In this document: one piece after another, positions 36,253-47,669 of the stretch | Numbering within the stretch: the stretch's first letter is position 1 | How the letters are laid out: each line of letters opens with the position of its first letter | Assembly (NCBI GenBank): GCA_003586115.2 | Contig: QVOM02000025.1 | Span: 48,646,163-48,710,162, forward strand | Direction of reading: 5' to 3' | Source of the DNA: Salvator merianae | Lineage: Eukaryota > Chordata > Lepidosauria > Squamata > Teiidae | DNA: 64,000 nt | The notes under the pieces: model-generated | What the model was told of the DNA's origin: nothing | Database searches by the model: none | What the model saw: the letters and a program-made list of their open reading frames with translations, nothing else | Program-made: the position numbers and the translations under genes

Positions 36253-36689
36253 AATAATCATATAGCATTGCATCCACACCTTGGTGGCACAGGGCATGCT
36301 GAGTCAAGGATTCTTCTTCCCACTTCTAGGGCATGGCATGTCCTAAGTGGCACATGCCATAACCTCAGCATCTTTGGAGTCAGCTTCAAATACAGAAGAC
36401 CCTCCATTGTGCTGGAAAAAGGCCCTAGAAGAGGACTTTCACTGGCATAATTCCTATGTAAAACAGGTGTGTGGTTTCTGCCACCATTTCGCTACATGGC
36501 AGTGGTTTTCACCTTGCAACTCTCCAATGGATATAGTTTTTCCTGGTATCTTTTTAATGGTGAAATTATGAATACTGACCTTCTCTGAGATGAGCATGGT
36601 ATGCAGTTCCTTACATGTTCATATGGGTTATTTTGTGATTTCCTGAATAAGTCATTTATATGGTCTTAGAAAAAAATGGTAGGCCAGCC

Positions 36690-36862
36690 ACTTCTGGGAA
36701 GACTCACCACTGTTCCAAGCTTTCTCAGTTTGGAAATAATTGCTCTCACTCTGGTTTGCTGGAGTCCTATAGATTAAAAATCACTTTGTAGTGCTTTATA
36801 GGCTGATGTAGTTCAGTAACTTTCTTTCTTATGTCTTCCTGAATTTCTTTGGATTGTGACAT
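36690..36862 (-). pseudogene. Tc1-type transposase N-terminal fragment
   Basis: On the minus strand the frame begins 'MSQSKEIQEDIRKKVTELHQ' and is followed by sequence equivalent to 'GLQRTTVRAII..WRKLGTV', the N-terminal helix-turn-helix of Tc1 transposases that binds the element ends. There is a stop after about 35 codons and frame changes follow. The catalytic domain is absent, so it is inactive. Confidence 0.75.
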
Positions 36863-37006
36863 CGTGCTTTTTGAGAGTTTAAGCCTACTCCATATTGATA
36901 GAAATGTTCCATTTCAGTCATGATTCAACAATAATCAAACCTGGGTGTGTCTAGTCTGATTGAACACAATTGTCAATTAAATTTGATTCACTAGCTGACT
37001 AAGTGC

Positions 37007-37323
37007 CTTTCCACAATCACTTCTCTTGAAGTCTGACTATCTCAGTCCACTCCATTCCAGGACGAGAGGTAAGATGTTATCTGCATTGCAAGAGTGGAAA
37101 TGTCATCTATCCTGGACTAAGTACGGCACCAATGTGGGGATGTCGTAGCTCTTTTGTTCCACACAACTGACCAAGGCACTACCCACCCCGGCTAGCAATT
37201 ACCCCTGCCCCATCACTTGTTCTTCATGTCTGTTGAGCGAAGGCAGTGCTGAACAATACAGTCTTTGCAGATAGTGCTGGTTCCACACAGACTTCTTCAC
37301 TATAACAATCAAGTGCAAAAAGG
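37007..37323. mobile_element. Probable GGGCC-type insertion inside the Tc1 relic
   Basis: The right edge AAGTGCAAAAAGGACC is a typical right terminus. The left edge 'gtgcctttccacaatcac' is a diverged match. It interrupts sequence that is continuous in the Tc1 family. The interior resembles 40950-41220 in part ('CCACTCCA', 'accaaggca'). Target duplication not resolved. Confidence 0.5.
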
Positions 37324-37554
37324 ACCTGAATAACTAAGAGGGCAATTCCTTTTTCACATGGGTGATACAGGTGTTAGATAATTACCCCCCCTTCATTAAA
37401 TGAAATGATTGAAAATTGTATTTTGTTTTTACTAGGTTGTCTTTGTTTCATATTTAATTTTATTTGGAGATCTGAAACAATTAAGTGTGATAAATATGTA
37501 AAAAATAAAAGAAATCAAGAAGGGCACAGATACTTTTTCAAGACTCCATATGTT

Positions 37555-39690
37555 ATAAATAAGGAGGGCATATATAGTTTTTGATTCATGAATTCGGGGG
37601 GTGGGTGTTATGGATTAGGAAACACAAATATGGAAGATAGTTTACATTTCTAGATTAGCACAATGAATTAGAGCTGAAAACCCTTGACCTGGACTGAATT
37701 CTCAGGTAATTATGTCTGGTTTAAATATGAGTTGGGACTTTAGCTGAAAAAAAAGTTGATTTCCAGGTTGTGAATAATTCATTATTACTTAGTATCTGCT
37801 GCTTATAAACCACATTTTCCAGTTTGGATTGTAATATTTATCATCCCTTACTACTGACAATGGTAGCTAGATGCCACATTTAGGACTGGCTCAGAAACAA
37901 TATTTTATATATTGTGATTGTACTAAGTGATTCTGTTCATTTCTTTTTAAACCTCATGCCTGCTGGAAAAAGTGCAGTGTAAAATCACTCAAAACATTTG
38001 AGAAGAATGTTATTAAATTGAAACAGAATTACAATATCAGTAAAATAGAGCATAAATTATATTCTAGTAGGAAAAACAAAATAAGTTCATGCAGGTCTAG
38101 AAATATTTTCGGAGAAGCTGCTCAGTTTAGGGTGGGTGTTTCTTTTTAATAGAAGTCTTTATAAATTCTACAAGATAGGACTGCAATAGACTAATCAATA
38201 ATTATATACTCATATAAAAAAAATGTTAAAAATATTTTTAAAAAATCTAAACAGCATATCCTTTATTTTTGTATTACTAACTTGTATTCTAAGCTTAGAC
38301 ACAACTCTTTTCAATAAATTCATTGAGTTATCTCTGCTCAAACTATGTTCTACTTGATAAGATATAAGTAGATTTCATTTTGATTGAATACAAAACAGAG
38401 TTTATGATCAACTTCATCCTGACCACCTTTCCATTTTTCTTGGGGCTTTTTTTCTTACTTCAAAGTACTCCTAGATGTCTTTCAAGAGTGTCCCTGGTTC
38501 AGCATGGCTATATCATGTCTCAATATGGCCTTTCATTCTAGAGGTTAGCTTTGTTCCCACAAGGCAAGGATAATTCTGATTCATTGCTACTGTCTGAATC
38601 TTACACCTCCTTCTTTATGGATCACGCTTTTGCCTGCAGCCACAAAAATGAGGACTTTCTAATATTATTTTCCAAGGTTACTGTTATTCATGCAAAATAA
38701 CAGACCTAGAAATTGCTATTAAAAATGTGTCTTGGTTCCCCCACAATAACCCAGACCAAACAACTTGTTTCCTGTCCTGTGCATGGCATCAGCATCCTGC
38801 ATACATATACTTACACTGATCAGATGTAACTCAAATACATATAGCTCAAACAATATAAAAATAAACTCATAAATAAAGCCACTACAATTAAAGTAAGTAA
38901 ACAGCCAAAGAGGACAGTGGAAAATCCATTCCCAGTTAAGTGGTTCAGTGGAACAGTAGCACTAATTCAAAATAAGTAATAAAGCCTTCATTTTGCATCA
39001 AAGAGCAAAAAGTTCCACAAAGGGAAAATCTAAGCTTAAGAGTTTTTCCAACTCAGTTCAGGATTGCTATGCAATCAAGGCCATTTGGATATGACAAGGG
39101 TCATTAGTGTTGCATGAGATTTGTAGTAGAGGGTTCTAGTACTAACAAAAGTGCCTCAACATTGGAGAATGATTTTCTCTTAAAGACCAAAGGAAGACAG
39201 AGATAAATGTTAAACTTCATCAACAAGAGGGTTTTGTGATTGTTTTATATAAAGTACGAAGAGACATGCCAGGCATGCCAGAGCATGCCCTGCTTCAATA
39301 ATAGAAGAACAGGAGAGAGACAAGCTTAGGAAGAAAAGTGGGACTGCCCAGATGGTGAGAGCAGAAAGAACTGAGAACTGCTAATCTGTCTCTGTCGGAC
39401 TCATCCCATCCCTATTGGGCAAGATTGGCAATAATAAGAGCAAAGGCTACTGCATTTTCCAACAATTAGGGACCTGAGATAATGCAAGAAATTATTGATG
39501 TTGCTTCTGTTTTAGTGCTGAGTGACAGCATCTACACAGTCTCCAGAGACAGATGCTTCTGACAGATCCTCTCCACATGACACTGACACGTGGTACACTC
39601 CCTGATATAAAAAATGGTGCCAGAGATGAGATAAGGAGAGATCTGTTTAAAGCAGTCTCCGAAGTAGTACTTATAGTAGACTGAACCAGC
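37555..39690. other. AT-rich non-coding sequence
   Basis: Nothing recognisable beyond A/T runs. No frame over 60 codons with a motif. Confidence 0.45.
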
Positions 39691-39698
39691 CATCTGCA

Positions 39699-40147
39699 GG
39701 CCTGTTTGCACTTACCTCTTAGTGAGCACCAGTCAGCTCACTAGATAAGTGTGTTTGCAGTGGGAAACATATAGCACAGGTGCCCCAGAGCCAAAAAAAA
39801 AAAAAAGCAGGGAAGCTAAAATGTGGACGAATCACTCCCAGTCAGCAGTGTCCACATCCTCTTCTGTGTGGTGCAGCAAGTGGGTGTGGCAGCATGGCTG
39901 TGGCTGAGCAGTCGCACACAGCATCCAGATCTCCATGGCAATATCCGGGCATGTGCCAGAAATTGCTGTGGATGTTGCAATGGTGATCTGGCCTGGCCTG
40001 GCCAGGTCATCCAAATTTCAAGTTTTGCTGGCCTGATACAGGCCTTTTCCAGTGCATGAAGTGCAGATGGTTGCCATTACTCCTGATCTTTACCAACCTG
40101 GTATGGTATTACTATACCATACCAGGCTAGCGAGTGTGAATAAACAC
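39699..40147. mobile_element. GGCCTGTTTGCACTTA-terminus element with terminal hairpin
   Basis: The left end GGCCTGTTTGCACTTACC pairs with a diverged right end (agcgagtgtgaataaacac). Near the right end 'CCTGGTATGGTA...TACCATACCAGG' (40098-40127) is a perfect stem with a short loop. A diverged CATGG core occurs at about 39890-40000. The family assignment rests on end similarity and hairpin layout. Confidence 0.5.
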
Positions 40148-40149
40148 TA

Positions 40150-41685
40150 CCACACATTTCTGCATTTCTGATGAAAACACGACCAGCCTGCAACTTTAAA
40201 AGTTGTTCTGTGCCACATGGTAGCTTTGACCATGAGCCCAGATTAAACTTTCCAGGTCAATAGAACCATTGACAACATATACCACTGCATGCCATGTGGA
40301 AACAAACAGTCATGCTTTAACAATGGACAAAATTATTGATCATCTCAACTTCTCAGCTGTTTGTATTACCTAAGTTTAATGACTTTTTTAGTATATTTCA
40401 CAGTATCCATACCTACACTGTATGATGGAAGGTTCATCATACAGAAAAGATGAGAGGAAATCTGAAGCTCAATTTCCTTGACACATGCTGAGTTGTCAGA
40501 TTTTATGAAGCAAATCTAGGAAGAAGTCATCGCTGGGTCAATATGACAAAGTACTGGTGGGTGCTGCCGATCCTTTCTTCTACATGGTCATGGGATCACA
40601 TGCTAAGTTCAGATGTAATAAGCAGACCTCTTGCAGCAAACCACTAGTTTGGCCAATGAGCAGTACAGCAGTAAGAAAACAGGGTTTGACAGTTCCTTGA
40701 TTTTAAGTGGCATAACCTAAGCCCATAGTTGTCAATCTCTTTACACAGTCAGGGCAGGAATCTAGGTAACGTGTAACTGTAGAAAAACTCTAATGATTCA
40801 AGCTTATCCCCACCAGTGCTCTACCCTGTTTTTTAATATAATGACTCACCTTGGAGCTCGCTAGCTAAATTATTTTGATAAACCAGAAAATGAAGAGTTA
40901 GGCCACTCTAGTGTTTCATTGCATGTATAAAAAGAACGCTATAGACAAAACTGCAGCAAATCATACCATAAGGCATAGTTCTGTCATTCCACTCCAGCCT
41001 CTTCCAGACAAACACAGTAAGCTTTGTCATTATTGTTAGGATGGGGTACAGTCCATTCTGAGCCAACACCAGCAGCAATGCAGAGGCATCATAGCTGTTC
41101 CAATTCATGCAACTAGCACCCCAAGGCACCAACCATCCCTGCCAGTAATTGGCCGAGGTCCCATCCGTCATACTTCCTATCTGGTGCACAAGGACAGAGC
41201 TAAACAGAACAGTCTTTGAAGCAGTGTGCATATCTCCATGTTGGTGTATCGAAAATTATGTTTGAAATTTGCATAAGCTTCAAAACTTGCATAAGCTTGC
41301 ATAAGCTTCAAAGATGGGACTGTGGTGTTTTTCTTGTTCTGGACCAGGTGTGGAAGCATCAAAGGCTGGATCAGAACAAGGTAGCTTGGGATGATTATAA
41401 GCCTCTTTAAACATATGTGCAACTAATCTGGGATAGAGACCTTTTGGGACAATTCTGGACCAAGATAGTGCTAGTCCCATGCTGACAATGCATACTAGGC
41501 AGCTATTGATCAAGTCTACTGATAAAATGCAGAAACAGTCTTTGCTTTTCTTGTACTTTAGGTGGATTTAGGTTGATTATCTTATTTTGATTAGACTGAT
41601 GAATTACATGACCAGGAACATTTGGGTGTGGGTGTGTGCTTGTTTTTCCACAGCTCTATTGGGATGGAAGGCATATCTGCCAGGA
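40150..41685. other. Non-coding sequence, nothing assigned
   Basis: The stretch 40950-41225 shares short blocks with 37040-37280 and may be a decayed DNA element without detectable ends. Nothing else recognised. Confidence 0.35.
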
Positions 41686-41689
41686 TTAA

Positions 41690-42292
41690 AGTGGATAGAG
41701 GTAACCAGGGAAGGAGGACCTTGCATGTCTTAATAAACTAAATGCTAACAAATAACTGGCATTCATCTGAGAGTTCTTGAAGAACTCAGATATGAAATTG
41801 CTGAGCTTCTAGACAAATTATGTAATTTTTCCCTAAGGTCAGATTTTGTATCCTAAGACTGGAGGATAGTAAATGCAAAACCAATGTTCAAAAAAGGATC
41901 CAGGGCTGATTCAGGAAATTATAGACCAGTAAGCTTATCACTGTTCCAGGTAAAGTGATGGAAATAATAACTAAGGATCTAATTAGTATGCACATAGAGG
42001 AGCAAGCATTGCTGAAAGAAAATCACCATGATTTCTGCAAAGGTAAATCATACCTTCCAAACTTAGAATTTTTTGACAGTGTTAATAAACACATGGATAA
42101 AAATGTTCCAGTTGAAATTGTTGATCTGTACTTTCAGAAGGCTTTTGACAAAGTCCCTCATCAAAGACTTCTGAATAAACTCATCAGTCATGAAATATGA
42201 GGACAGGTCCTGCCACTGGTGAACCACTGTGTGAGACAGGATGATGGACTAGATGGGTTGTGGCCTAATCCAGCAAGGCTTTTATGTTCTTA
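41690..42292 (+). pseudogene. CR1 LINE fragment: RT region joined to 3' end by deletion
   Basis: The first part (41690-41950) matches the pre-RT region also seen at 22310 ('aataaactaaatgctaac', 'AAAAAAGGATCCAGGG', 'ggaaattatagaccagtaag'). At 41955-42200 the frame reads 'VEIVDLYFQKAFDKVPHQRL', the CR1 RT block normally 'VYLDFQKAFDKVPH'. Directly after 'ISHEI' the sequence jumps to the CR1 3' end ('gatggactagatgggttgtgg', 'ccagcaaggcttttatgttctta'), so the catalytic FADD region has been deleted. Inactive. Confidence 0.88.
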
Positions 42293-42460
42293 TCCAAATC
42301 GAGTGATTTGGGTCAGACAGCAGGCACCATGCCAACAGCTGCCTGCATGACAGCTCTAGTTCTGTCTTAAATTTGGGGCCATTTCCAAAGCCGGTGAAAT
42401 GCTGCTAAGCTCTACACACCACTGCATGACTAATGATTGAACTGGCCCATAACTAGAAAG

Positions 42461-42640
42461 TAGGGATGTGCACGAAATGAATTTTCTCTGTTCGTTTTGC
42501 AATGCATCAAAACTTTGTTGCTTCGTTTTCGCACGAAAACGGAAGTCGCGAAAATGGCAATTTTCGTTTTCGCAGCGAAAATTTTCGAAAATTTTCCAAA
42601 ACCGGAAGTGGAAAATCAATGAAATAAGTAGTGAAAAACA
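42461..42640 (+). mobile_element. Orphan left end of a GC-type hAT element
   Basis: Starts TAGGGATGTGCACGAAATGA after the octamer CTAGAAAG, followed by 'CGTTTTCGCACGAAAACG' and 'TTTTCGCAGCGAAAATTTTC' palindromes like those of the other GC-type copies. No matching right terminus with the same octamer was found downstream. Confidence 0.7.
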
Positions 42641-43140
42641 AACGCTGCATATCCCCCTGCCCTCTCCCTTCTATATTTGACCGTCCACGTTGCTAATTTA
42701 AGGAGTTGCTTTGTTAAAAGTAAAAATTGCACGGAGCTTACTTTTTACCGGCGGCCGGTTTGTAGCAGGATTCAAAGCAACGAAGGTACGTTTGGGGTTC
42801 CTCACTGCAGATCGAAAGCAAGCAAAAGCAAGCGAAGGAATTTTTTTCGCTTTGATTTTTCGTCATTTTCGATGCCTTTTCGACGCTCATGTCTGTGCGC
42901 GCACGCTCGCTAACTTCTGTCCCTTTAACTTATCGGCGCGACTCATCGCTGTCTGCCGTCCGTGCCGATCGTTTGGGGCACAGAAATTATTACCTCGCCT
43001 ACGAGGCTGGCAGGCTTAGTCAGCGACGTGCGAAGCAATTGCCTTCAGCTCAGCGTGTAATTTAGAAGACTGGCGGCAGCCGCAGGATGAAATAACTCCC
43101 TACTTCCGAGCAGCAGCGAAATGACGCCTCGTCTTGCCCT
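42641..43140. other. CpG-rich segment of unknown nature adjoining the orphan hAT end
   Basis: Between about 42660 and 43130 CpG is frequent, unlike the surroundings. It includes 'TTTTTTCGCTTTGATTTTTC' at about 42840-42860 and 'GTCTGTGCGCGCACGCTCGC' at about 42891-42910. A plus-strand frame of 102 codons (42711-43019) has no motif I recognise. It may be internal sequence of a longer hAT relative or an old CpG-rich regulatory region; the sequence does not decide. Confidence 0.4.
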
Positions 43141-43889
43141 CCCTCCCTACTAATATGCTAGCCAAAGTGTTGGGATACAGGGCGAATCCAGAGGAGAATA
43201 ATCAGGATGCAGGGGGGATTCATGACAGGAGCAATACAACTTCCTGTTGTCAAGATCATCTGTGATATTGACAGTTCATCAATCAAGATCACAGGTTCAT
43301 TTGGCAATGCTGCTGAGGAGACTGGTAAGTCCCCTCAGGGGGGCATGATCACAGCACAGTGGAAGGACTGCTGTAGTGTGGGAAGAAGAACAGTGATATT
43401 TCTTCATCCTACTCTATAGCACATTGCAAGCATTTGTGGTGGTTTGGGGGAGATGAGTGTGGTCTATGCACCGTACTTATCCTGGGCATTGAATGTCATA
43501 TGAGAGGCCAGGATTATGCAGAAGTTTTATGAACTGCACTTCCTTTAATTTCTTCTGTTCTCAAGCACTTTATTAAGAACAAGAGAACAAAATACCCGAG
43601 AACAAGAAGTGATTAGTAGCTAATGCCTTCACAAAAAATGTCAACTAATTTACTAGTGAATAAATGCAAGTTATTTTCCCTTTTTTACAGCCCATGCACT
43701 GAAAAGAGACAATCAATTTAAATAGGGCACATGAGTATGATTCATTCTTGGGATATGCTTTGTTCCCTGTCTTCTCAGCTGAAATCCAGAAAATAGAGGA
43801 AGAGTTTCTTTTTCGATCATCAAATTTCTGCTGCGTGCACAAATGTGCAGTTTCATGTGGACTCAACCATTCTTGCAAAAATAAGCTTG
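43141..43889. other. Non-coding sequence, nothing recognised
   Basis: No motif, terminus or credible frame. Confidence 0.4.
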
Positions 43890-44069
43890 AGACCTGTCTG
43901 CACTGGGCCTTACTCCAGATTAAATCCCAGAACAGGGGCCTGCCATCTGCATGGTAGTACAGACTACAGCAGGTCCTAGGTGGAGCCTGCCACACTTTGC
44001 ACTAGCATGAGGATAGCAAGTTCCTATTCCGGGATTTAATCTGAAACAAGCTCCAGTACAGAAAGGGCC
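43890..44069. mobile_element. Palindromic 180-bp foldback element, copy 2
   Basis: Same length and layout as 31878-32057: ends AGACCTGTCTGCACTG and CAGTACAGAAAGGGCC, with inner arms 'CAGGGGCCTGCCATCTGCAT..' and 'TTGCACTAGCATGAGGATAG' pairing. More diverged; target duplication not exact (TTG and ATG). Confidence 0.8.
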
Positions 44070-44944
44070 ATGGACATAAGTACGATTCCTCTGCATCAGC
44101 TCAGGAGACAAATATGTTTTTCACAAGCAGAAGTCAATTTAATATGAATTAGAACTGTTCTTACACTCAAAGCACTTACTAGTTTCTCTTATTTATTTAT
44201 TTCCCTTTTCAGCATTGCCTTATCTATTCATAGTTCAGCAGGTAGGCCATGCTCATCAGTTTCCAAATTATTTGCTTCCTTCCTGGCACACCTCTTAGCT
44301 ATTTTTATCTGATATTTCAAATAAATTACAAAATGCTTTGAATTGCATGATTAGTCCATTATGGATTCTGTTTATTACAATTATATGAACTTTTGATTAA
44401 CCTCCCTAACTTTCATGAATAAATTATTTGGATCATGGGAAATGCCATATAATATAAGAAAGCTTGAGTAGAAAGTTTTTAAGAGATTAATCTACCTGGA
44501 TAGGAAACTTTTCTTCAATTTACTCCATTATATAACTGTTCAGTATAGATCTTGTATTGAGATAGGTAAGAGAAAGGGGCAGGGAGAGAAAGAAGGAAAA
44601 TAATTTTTAATCCATTCAATGTTGCTAAGATTTGTACTCAGAAATAAATTACTATAGAAATAACTTTGACATATGAAGTATTGCTACTAGATTCATAATT
44701 GTTATGACACTATAGTTGTTCTTAATATTAATATTGTATATCATTGCCTTCAATTTGTAAAATAAGCAAGGTGGGTCCTGTCTTCCTTTCTTTCTTACAA
44801 GAAAAGCCATTTGTTTAGATTAACTAAAAGGATAAATGAGAGAAGGAGGGACAAAGAGTGAGAGAAAACATGCTATTCCAAGGCAGCATACAAAAAATGG
44901 AAGCATGTATCAGTTTTACAATCTCTTGAAGATAAGGTCCATTC

Positions 44945-45420
44945 ATTTTCATTTATTTATATAACAATTTCTATCCTGCCTTTCGCCAAAATGTCAGGAT
45001 GGGTCATTATGATAAAAAGATACAATATAGAGAAAATTCTTAAAACATATTTAAAATATAACCCTCCCTCCCTCCCTGGCAGGACAACATTCAGAGGAAA
45101 TTAGGCATTAAAGGTCTGGGTAACAAGGCATGTTTTAACCAGGCAATGAAAACCATATAACATAAACACCTGACAAACTTCCAGATGAAGGCTGTTCCAG
45201 AGTCTGGGAGTCACCAAGGAAAAGTCCCTCTTGCATGCCCCTGCCCTTTGCACCTCTGAGAGAGGAAGAACTCCAAGAAGACCCTTTCCCTGAGATCATA
45301 ATACTCAAGCAGATCTATATGGAAGAAAGTGCTCCACCAGAAAACCAGAGTCCAAGCCATTTAGGGCTTTGTATGTTAACACTGACTTCTTGAATTGGGC
45401 TTGGTAGCAAATAGGCAATA
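44945..45420 (-). pseudogene. L2/CR1-L3 LINE 3' fragment, minus strand
   Basis: The reverse complement contains the coding end equivalent to 'AQFKVLTYKALNGL' (45350-45405) and a 3' UTR ending in an AATAAATGAA-type tail at about 44950-44965. It aligns with both halves of the interrupted fragment at 19825-21970 ('cattcagagg' at about 45090 and 'aaggtctgggtaacaagg' at about 45110), which reveals the insertion there. Confidence 0.75.
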
Positions 45421-45767
45421 AATCATACTAATTTAGCAAATTATATACCTTCACAACTGTTCAAAATGTCAAGCAATGATCTTCCTGTATTTTCTTCTCA
45501 TTGTTAAGCTTTGTTCTTTTCCCTATATTATTTTATATGCATTATGTCTTTTTAGCTTTGTATTTCTTATTGTTTTATTGTTTTATATGTTCCATACACA
45601 TTTTATTCTTATGTTTGTTTTAAAACATAATAAATAGGTGGTCATTCAGATTAAGGCCTTTCTGCACAATGTGGGTTGTTCTGCCCCCCACAGTGTGGGC
45701 AAGTACTCACAGGCCACATTGGAGTGGGCTAACAGTAGCCCACTCCAAGGGCTGCCTGCATTCAGAC
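45421..45767. other. AT-rich sequence, then a partial GGCC-terminus element
   Basis: 'AAGGCCTTTCTGCACAATG' at about 45654 looks like a left terminus, and 'TTGGAGTGGGCTAACAGTAGCCCACTCCAA' (as a 13-bp stem, 45720-45749) parallels the stem at 62268-62308. The matching right end was not found. Confidence 0.4.
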
Positions 45768-46078
45768 TAGAGATATGCCAAAGTAGTTAGAATGTGTACC
45801 AATTCAGTTCAAACAGGGGGTGTTTAACTGGTTTGAATTTAAACTAAACTACTCACCGATTTGGAGAGTCCAATAGAACCAGTCAAAAACTGTTCAAATT
45901 GAAATAGCTTGTGTTTCTACCATTTTGCCCTTTAAAGAGGCTTTTTAAAGGTTAAATTGTTTGAACAGGTTCGATGTTAGATCAAACCTGTTTGTAAAGT
46001 TTTAAAATCAAAATGAACAGCATAAGGTCCAATTTGGTTTGAATTGAACCATTATTTTAATGTCTGTGCATGTCTCTA
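45768..46078. mobile_element. hAT element (311 bp) with exact 8-bp target duplication
   Basis: Starts TAGAGATATGCCAAAG and ends TGTGCATGTCTCTA. ATTCAGAC is identical on both sides (45760-45767 and 46079-46086). Interior of the GTTTGAAC/GGTTCAAA type. Confidence 0.9.
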
Positions 46079-46086
46079 ATTCAGAC

Positions 46087-47149
46087 AATCTGTTGAAGCA
46101 CATCTCCAACCACTGACTCTGAAGACTGTGCCCAGCCTTTGAAGCCACTGCAAAGCCTTCACTGTTGGCAGGAGAACCCAATTTGACACTGTGCCAACTT
46201 CCAGTACCACTTCCAGTGGCACTTCCCAATGTGCCATCACAATAGACCCCCTATAATATTCTGACTTATGAGGACATACTGCTTGCACATTCTTTGTAGT
46301 CCAGAATATGGGCTCCAGTCTACTGAAACAGCAATTTCTAAATAAATTATCTAATTTATATTTTAACCCCTGTACATACCTGCAAATGTTTAAAAAGTCT
46401 ATAGGCTTTTCTAGTCCTTTCAGGGGGGGAAACAAGCAAAAGAAAAGAAAAGAAATTTGTTGTCTTTGGCTGCACCCACATAGGTGCATAAACCCACTGG
46501 AGGCTCAACGGGCACAGTACCTGCATGCCAGAGACATGTCTAGATATTCAGCATGGCTCTGAGTGTCAGTAAGCATCCTTGGAGGCATCCTTCCCATGGA
46601 GTGAGAAGAACAAACAACTCTGAGGGTGCTGGTCACATTCAAGAGCTTGAGATGCCATCAAACAGATGGATTAGCTTTGCAAGCAACTTTTCTGTCCCTT
46701 GTTCTAACAGGCAGTAGTTTTTATCATAACAAAAATTACTGACTTCTGAGTTCATTTCTGGTGTGGCAAAAGATGTCATCATGCTGTCTTTTTGAAACTG
46801 AAGTTTAGTTTTCTAGCTTTAAAGATATTAAGAAGGTGAGACGTGTGGTGTAAATGCACTGTGCACCATTATTTGTCCACATTAGACTTCTACAATCCAA
46901 ACAATGTCACATCATGAATATGTGCCAAACATTAACTTAAGAGGAAGAGGAAGGAAATCACTACACTTATTGCTGTCTAAGGTTTAATTTACACCAGCTA
47001 TCCAGTGAGTCATTGTGGACAGAAGGGAGCACCCACATCTAAAGTGGCTTTTTGTGGTAGCTATAACCAATCTGCAGGTGGAACACTGTCCAATGTATCA
47101 GAAAAAGTGGCCAGAATTCCCTATCTGAGTCCAGCCAAATTCAACACTG
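46087..47149. other. Non-coding sequence, nothing recognised
   Basis: Short frames only, including a minus-strand frame of 137 codons (46076-46489) with no family motif; not supported as a gene. Confidence 0.4.
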
Positions 47150-47669
47150 GGCTGGTAATTAGTCTGTTCTATTGTGATAATTTACCATGCAGTGTGGACA
47201 CTGTCAGAAACTGCACCAGAAGCTGGCTATCATGGCAACCGGCAGGCCCACACAGCACACAGGCACACATGGACGTGATTAGGCCTACGCAATTGGGTGT
47301 AGTCGGACCTGCGTGATCAAGCCTGTGAGACCAGGCTTGCCAGTTGTCATGGCAGTGCCTGGATGCTTCCTGGCCACTGCCATGGCAAGGATTGGGTGTG
47401 GGCCCAATCTGGCATCATGCAGCCAAATCAGTCCCAATTGCCCAATCACACTAGTCCGGATGTTTTACTACCAGGTAGGTACAAGTGCATCTTACTAGGA
47501 GGTGAGTATCACCTCCTCGTAAGGTTGCAGAGCACTAATTAGTGCTCCACAGGTAGTAGCAATAGAGTGCATGTAGCCTGTTCCCAGCTGCTTGGGCTTC
47601 TGCAAAGTGTGAATGTACTTGACTAGCAAGCATCCTTGATGCTTGCTAGTAGCAAGTGCAAACAGGCCC
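47150..47669. mobile_element. GGGCC-terminus element with hairpin core, F copy
   Basis: The right end CAAGTGCAAACAGGCCC is typical. The left end is not resolved; 'AATTAGTCTGTTCTATTGTG' at about 47157-47176 is homologous to the right flank of the element at 13516-13991 in reverse. It holds 'TGTCATGGCAGTGCCTGGAT...CACTGCCATGG' (47345-47385) and the 'CTTACTAGGAGGTGAGTATC' stem (about 47490-47525), followed by 'AGCACTAATTAGTGCT' (47530-47545). Confidence 0.65.

Larger units (their letters stand above)
36680..37552 (-). mobile_element. Second Tc1-type transposon relic, 5' part only, with an insertion
   Basis: Read on the minus strand, it runs from a terminus near 37552 (about 37530-37552 'actttttcaagactcca' resembles the CACTTTTTCACACCACTGTA end of a Tc1 group widespread in fishes and frogs) through an untranslated leader to a transposase start near 36862. 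The leader is split by about 320 bp of foreign sequence (about 37007-37323). The remaining two thirds of the transposase and the other terminus are missing. Confidence 0.7.
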
